Shown piece by piece: positions 59,408-64,000 of a stretch of 64,000 nucleotides of DNA. This DNA is from Tillandsia leiboldiana. Its lineage: Eukaryota > Streptophyta > Magnoliopsida > Poales > Bromeliaceae. The notes beneath the pieces were generated by a model, which saw only the letters and a program-made list of their open reading frames with translations, was not told the origin of the DNA and searched no databases. Location of the stretch: positions 25,001 through 89,000 of the forward strand of contig JAQNDB010000273.1 in NCBI GenBank assembly GCA_029204045.2. Direction: 5' to 3'. The position numbers were made by a program, and so were the translations under genes. Numbering within the stretch: position 1 is the stretch's first letter; the number at the start of each line of letters is the position of its first letter.

Positions 59408-60111
59408 TGTGATAACCGCGGATTTATTTTGCCTTTCGGGGCTTTCCGTCGATTTTTATTGAACCGTCTGGTTGACAATAGGGGTTCGAGGGTAAGTTTT
59501 CCTTGTTTTTCTGGGCAGACGGTCGGGGCTCGCGGGTATTTTTGGTTAATAAAGCTCGCGAAACGGAGACCGGCGGCGCGATCGGTTTTGGATTCCGACC
59601 CCCGGATCCCCCAGAATAAATTCCGGAAGCTGGTACCGTAGCCCAGGTGACTTACACAATTACCGGGGGCGGACCGAACTCTGGTCCGCAATCAGATCGA
59701 GTTTAGTCGACCAGTTTGAGGTATGGGATTAGACCACCCCTTTTTGTTTTCCTTTCACTCGAGGGGTTAAAATTAATTTGGGGTCCAAAATCCACTACGC
59801 CCAAAACGTCTAAGTAGTCGGCCTTGGGAATTAGGTTTCCTAAACCTCGCCTCCCCCTCCTTGGCGTACAATATCCGAGCGTGGACGAGGAGCGGTTCCC
59901 CAAAACCCTCGTCCTTTCCATCGGCCGGCGTGGAAGAGAAGAGATCGATCGCCTCCCCGCAAAGATCCGACGAACGCGAAGAGGACGATCCCTCTCCTTC
60001 GCCCGGTACCGACCAAAACAAGGTGAGCCGTGTTTTCGTTTTCCTTTCTTGTCTTTTCTCGTCACGAGCGAGGGGGGGGTTTTCTTGATTTCGTCGGAGA
60101 TGGAAGGAGAG

Positions 60112-60645
60112 GGGCGTGCCATCGCACGCGGAGCGCCGCGCGGGGCAACCCGCGCATGCGGGGGCGCCGCGCGGGGCACCCGCATGCGGGGCGCCGTGCG
60201 GGGCCGCCCGCGCATGCGGGGGTGCCGTGCGGGGCACCCGCATGCAGGGCGCCGCGCGGGGCAGCCCGCGCATGCGGGGGCACCGCGCGGTGCAGCCCGC
60301 GCATGCGGGGGTGCCATGCGGGGCACCCGCATGCGGGGCGCCGCGCGGGGCAGCCCGCGCATGCGGGGGCACCGCGCGGTGCAGCCCGCGCATGCGGGGG
60401 CGCCGTGCGGGGCACCCGCGTGCGGGGCGCCGCGCGGGGCAGCCCGCGCATGCGGGGGCACCGCGCGGTGCGGCCCGCGCATGCGGGGGTGCCGTGCGGG
60501 GCACCCGCATGCGGGGCGCCGCGCGGGGCAGCCCGCGCATGCGGGGGCACCGCGCGGTGCGGCCCGCGCATGCGGGGGTGCCGTGCGGGGCGCCCGCATG
60601 CGGGGCGGCCGCGGGGCAGCCCGCACATGCGAGGCGCCGCGCGGA
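60112..60645 (+). repeat. GC-rich palindromic minisatellite
   Basis: Three alternating ~30-bp subunits built on CCCGCATGCGGG or CCCGCGCATGCGGG, with a higher-order period of 89-90 bp (matching points 60271, 60360, 60449, 60539). There are fourteen exact GCATGCG cores and a few variants. Several frames stay open on both strands, which produces false Arg/Ala/Pro proteins. Confidence 0.88.
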
Positions 60646-62012
60646 CAGCACGGCGGCGCGTGGGGGGTTCGGTCGCTGCCGTCGGGGGCCGGCCGGTGTT
60701 GGGGCTTTTCCTTACTTCGCGTTTAAAGGTTCTTGACCTCCCCGCCCGGGGATCCCGTTTTGCAGCTTCGGGGAGCGCGCCGGGACGCGGGGAGCCGAGC
60801 GTGGTTTTTCTACTAGCGACAGGTGGGTTGTATTTACTTTGTTCCTAGCCTCTAAATTCTATCATGTTGGACGGGGTCTGTTCTAAGTGTACTGGGGTTA
60901 AATAATGATGGGCGATAGCTTATGCATGTTAGTGGGATCGCTATAGTGATTAGCGTCAGTTACCGACGGTGATTCTCTCTTTTAACCCTTATATGTCAGC
61001 GGGCCACCTTCGAGTGCGCGCAATATTACTTTGTTTTCGATTATGCACTTTACTTCATTTACCTCATTACTCTTGTTATTTATATTATGATGCTGACATG
61101 ATGGTGGTTACGGTTACTTGGCTCGAGGTTGCCACACGCGCACCCGCGGTTTGGCCACCGCAAAGGGTGCGCTTTTCCGGAAAAGTGGTCTATGACCCGT
61201 GTATACCCACGAGGTGACGTAGTGGGGCCCCTTATTAGTGGTGGGGTTGAGGCGCCGAGGTGCGAGCGTTGCGACCCGTCGGTTTAGTTGTCCGGCGTGG
61301 TCGGGTTTCTGCAGGTACGGTGAGGGCCGTCGGTTTAGCTGTCCGACGTGCCCGGGTATTACAGGATGCAGGTGTACAGGTTTCCTTTCCTCCTTGGGAG
61401 GGTGGTTGCTCCAGTTGTCTTCACGGTTTGTTTTACTACATTCTCATGCTTTACTATTTCTGCGTCACTGACATCCCACTTCGTGACAGGGTCCAGACGG
61501 GGAGAGAGGTAGGCGGTGGTGAGGACGGGACAGGAGCAGCTGGGTCGCTGGGGACCCTGGACTGTATTTACTCTTTTATTCTCGCTTTTCATTACTTTGT
61601 AGTTATGTGAGTGGTTCGCGATACCCTCGTGGGGTCGGCATGGATGTCGGTACGGGCTACATTTAGTGCCCCTGGTGCAATATTTTCCCTTTTATTTCTA
61701 TCGGCCATTTAAAAACCAAAAAGGCGGAAGCCAAAGAAAGGATTGCGAAAACCGTCTTTAAAAACTTGGTGTCGGGTGGGCACCGCTTTCAAACCTTGTG
61801 GATTTATGCTGATTTCGAAAACTAGCTTTCAAAACGTAAGCGCCGGGTAGGCGCTCTTTCAAACTTGTGGATTTATCCTTTCCAAACCGATCGGCCATGT
61901 GATCTTCTTTTATCAGTTTAGAATGCTGGTTGGTTGTGTATGATTGTTGTGATTGATTGGTTGCGCATGTTAGAACATGTACCGAACGCTACGCCGTGCA
62001 TGTACAGGGGAG

Positions 62013-62032
62013 ACTCTGCCCGTTTGCAGAGT
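62013..62032 (+). other. LTR-terminal stem-loop, C copy
   Basis: ACTCTGC pairs perfectly with GCAGAGT around CCGTTT. ATGTGTGGCGGGTCTG and the LTR terminus follow. Confidence 0.65.
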
Positions 62033-62177
62033 GACCATGTATGTGTGGCGGGTCTGGGCACGTGCCGGGGAAGAGGGGTTTCTTCTTTTAAAAACAAAAA
62101 AAAATTTACACTTCAAATATTCAACTTTTACGAATCGTTTCCGCTAAAATAAAACCCCCGGGGCGTGACAGATTAAA

Positions 62178-62188
62178 TGGTATCAGAG
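62178..62188 (+). other. Primer binding site of element C
   Basis: TGGTATCAGAG, 7 bases after the LTR end, after GATTAAA. It matches iMet tRNA over 11 bases; the next base departs from the usual C. Confidence 0.8.
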
Positions 62189-62383
62189 AGTTCTTTCAAT
62201 CACAACAATTAGTGCCGACATCCGTAGATAACCCTCACTTGCCTACATATGAATGAAATGGGTAGGGCTTAGGACTGTAGAACGTGAGTGGCCGAAGGGG
62301 GGAAAATGTTGAGTCCTCGCTTTCACTTTATGGTTGTTGTTAGCAGGGTAGTCTAAAGTTGACTCTTGTGATGTACGACAGAC

Positions 62384-64000
62384 ATGGCCCGTACTAGATC
62401 ATCGGCCGGGGACGCGGAAGCAGACGCAACAGCGTCGACGGCCGCGGAGAACCAGCTCCTGCGGCAACAACTGCAGGAGATGGCGGGGAATCTGGCCAAC
62501 CTTACTGAGCACGTGCGTCAGTTGACACAACGGCAACAGGCCGCGACGGTGACGGTCGCCCCGGGTCCCCCACAGGGGGCGACAGCGCCGGCCGCGGCAC
62601 CACCGACAGCGCCACCACCGGCGACGACTACGGGACCGGCGCCGGGGACGACCAGCAGGGTTACTCTGGAGGAGACTGTAGTCACACCTGCCCCGACCGT
62701 GGCTGCCACCGCCGCGAGGGAGGGGACGGGTGCGATGACCGAGCGGGATCGGGTGCGGGCCAACCTGAAAGACTTCAAGAAATACGACCCACCCACGTTC
62801 GAAGGGGACACGACTGATCCGTGGGTCGTTGAGAAATGGGTGGGGTCGATGGAGAAACTTTTTGAAGACCTGCTCATGGACGACGACGAGCGGGTTCCCC
62901 TAGCGGTCCACTGCTTGGAGGGGAACGCCCGCTTGTGGTGGAAGACGGTACGCCCCGATCCTACTAAGGGTACCACATTTCCGTCCTGGACAACCTTCAA
63001 ACAGGAACTGTTCGGGGCCTTCTTCACCAACAGTGTCAAGAAAAAGTTGGAGGATGACCTGAACCACATCCAACATGGGGACCGGACGGTCATGGAGTAT
63101 CAGCGGGAGTTCGTCCGGCTAGCAAACTGCGTCCCGTTCGTCATAAGGGATGAGGCACACAAGGCGCAGCTCTTTGTGGATGGCTTGCGGAGCAATATCT
63201 TCGAGGTGGTGCAAGCAGCCGAACTACACACCTTCCAGAAAGTGGTCGACAGAGCCACTACGGTGGAGCGGGGTTTTGCGGTCACCCGCGCCAGGAGGGA
63301 GAACTCGACGCGGCTAGAGGACCGGAAGCGGCAACAGCAGAACTCGGGAGGAGGCTCTTGGGGCGGGGGCGGGGCCCCCAAACGGTGGAGACCTCAGGCA
63401 GGGTCCCGGAGCGCGCCAACAGGAGGACCGAGGCCAGGGAATAGGCCTTGTGTCATATGCGGGGGAGGGCACATTCCGGGGGAGTGCCCCCAAAAAGGCG
63501 ACCACTGCTTCAGGTGCGGCAGACGAGGGCACTTCCGCCGCAACTGCCCCTTAGGCGGGGGGGTCTGCGTCCTCCGCAGCTTCTACGCCCACGCCACAAC
63601 TCTCAGGGAACAGGAGCTGTTCGCTAAACTCAAGAAGTGTGAGTTCTGGCTACGCGAAGTCGGCTTCCCAGGACATGTGATCTCGGCACAGGGAATCTCC
63701 GTGGATCCGAAGAAGGTGGAGTCCGTGGTCGACTGGCAGCCGCCAACGACGGTGACAGAGGTCCGCAGTTTCCTAGGACTGGCAGGATACTACAGGCGTT
63801 TTGTAGAGGGTTTCGCGAAGATTGCTACCCCTTTGAATCGGTTGACCAGAAAAGGGGAGAAGTTCATATGGACGGCCAAATGCCAGGAAAGCTTTGAGGA
63901 ACTCAAAAGGAGGTTAACCAGGGCACCAATACTTGTGCTGCCGACACCCGGGGAAGATTACGAAGTGTACTGCGACGCCTCGGGGATCGGCCTGGGTGGG
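62384..64000 (+). CDS. Gypsy gag-pol with in-frame loss of protease and most of RT
   Basis: Opens at the ATG of MARTRSSAG, 208 bases after the LTR end's spacer, and stays open to the window edge (539 codons). Residues about 1-120 form a Gln/Ala/Pro-rich leader. Residues about 125-310 are the gag core ([18 protein letters not shown]...LFVDGLRS). Two zinc knuckles follow: an odd CX2CX3HX4C at 356 ([13 protein letters not shown]) and a normal one at 375 ([14 protein letters not shown]). About 16 residues later, near codon 405, it passes directly into the RT C-terminal part ([23 protein letters not shown]) and the first RNase H Asp (YCDASG, D531). Protease DTG and RT YxDD motifs are absent. The frame is kept, so the deletion is clean. 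The product could still give capsid but no reverse transcription. Gypsy, probably Tekay/Del-like. Confidence 0.9.
   Translation, partial: MARTRSSAGDAEADATASTAAENQLLRQQLQEMAGNLANLTEHVRQLTQRQQAATVTVAPGPPQGATAPAAAPPTAPPPATTTGPAPGTTSRVTLEETVVTPAPTVAATAAREGTGAMTERDRVRANLKDFKKYDPPTFEGDTTDPWVVEKWVGSMEKLFEDLLMDDDERVPLAVHCLEGNARLWWKTVRPDPTKGTTFPSWTTFKQELFGAFFTNSVKKKLEDDLNHIQHGDRTVMEYQREFVRLANCVPFVIRDEAHKAQLFVDGLRSNIFEVVQAAELHTFQKVVDRATTVERGFAVTRARRENSTRLEDRKRQQQNSGGGSWGGGGAPKRWRPQAGSRSAPTGGPRPGNRPCVICGGGHIPGECPQKGDHCFRCGRRGHFRRNCPLGGGVCVLRSFYAHATTLREQELFAKLKKCEFWLREVGFPGHVISAQGISVDPKKVESVVDWQPPTTVTEVRSFLGLAGYYRRFVEGFAKIATPLNRLTRKGEKFIWTAKCQESFEELKRRLTRAPILVLPTPGEDYEVYCDASGIGLGG

Larger units (their letters stand above)
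59408..62170 (+). repeat. Element C 5' LTR
   Basis: Starts TGTGATAACCGCGGATTT, like the A3 LTR start, exactly where the copia gag similarity stops, and ends CCCCGGGGCGTGACA. It is 2763 bp. CCAAT (59403-59407) should be the TSD. It holds a GC minisatellite, a TTTCCGGAAAAGTGGTCTA word related to TTACCGGTAAAGTGGTCTA of family B, and the terminal stem-loop. Frames at 59703-60848 are GC artefacts. Confidence 0.85.

Noticed and set aside
59703..60848. 300-codon Arg/Ala/Pro/Gly frames on both strands
   Set aside because: They are translations of the GC minisatellite in the element C LTR. Several overlapping frames are open at once, with no domain and no conserved start.

Overview
The window is a transposon-packed stretch of a plant nuclear genome. 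I found no host gene, tRNA gene or intact rRNA gene in it. The case for a plant rests on Ty3/gypsy elements of Tekay/Del type with iMet-tRNA primer sites and a chromodomain remnant, a Ty1/copia gag, and a Cassandra-like TRIM whose LTRs carry 5S rRNA-derived sequence. I cannot name the species, or say whether it is a monocot or a dicot.

The layout is insertion inside insertion, readable from 5-bp target-site duplications (TSDs). Left block (1-28718): a minus-strand family-B LTR piece (27575-28718) was hit by a minus-strand family-A LTR (A2; 3190-7586 and 26917-27574). A2 was hit by A1 (+, ending at 3189), by a tandem Cassandra-like array (4022-5706, TSD ATCAC) and by solo LTR A3 (+, 7587-26911, TSD CGCCA). 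A3 was in turn hit by a large non-coding LARD-like element (7968-19591; two 4.7-kb LTRs around only 2.2 kb) and by solo LTR B1 (22519-26556, TSD GGACG).

Middle block (28719-55580): four related (TA)n arrays alternate with family-B LTRs B2 (ending at 33433) and B3 (34097-53801). B3 is split by a minus-strand gypsy element D (36498-52715, TSD TCCTG). D keeps two nearly identical LTRs of about 4 kb but only a broken 3' end of pol. Its 5' LTR holds solo LTR E (46590-51083, TSD GGATC). A 0.6-kb island of unknown origin (54052-54667) lies between the last two TA arrays.

Right block (55581-64000): a family-A LTR fragment (A4) carries a copia element (5' LTR 56634-57976, gag from 58010). The copia gag is interrupted at 59408 by a gypsy element C (LTR 59408-62170, gag-pol from 62384 to the window edge). 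Element C's gag runs in frame straight into the end of reverse transcriptase, so protease and most of RT are missing.

Every gypsy element with a visible interior (LARD, C, D) lacks part or all of gag-pol. Even so, the LARD and D share the spacer start before the primer site, a hairpin before the polypurine tract and the LTR terminus. That fits mobilisation in trans by a relative elsewhere in the genome. Apart from the Cassandra-like array and copia, the LTR families end in a GCGTGACA-type terminus, and most carry a stem-loop upstream whose paired bases covary between families.
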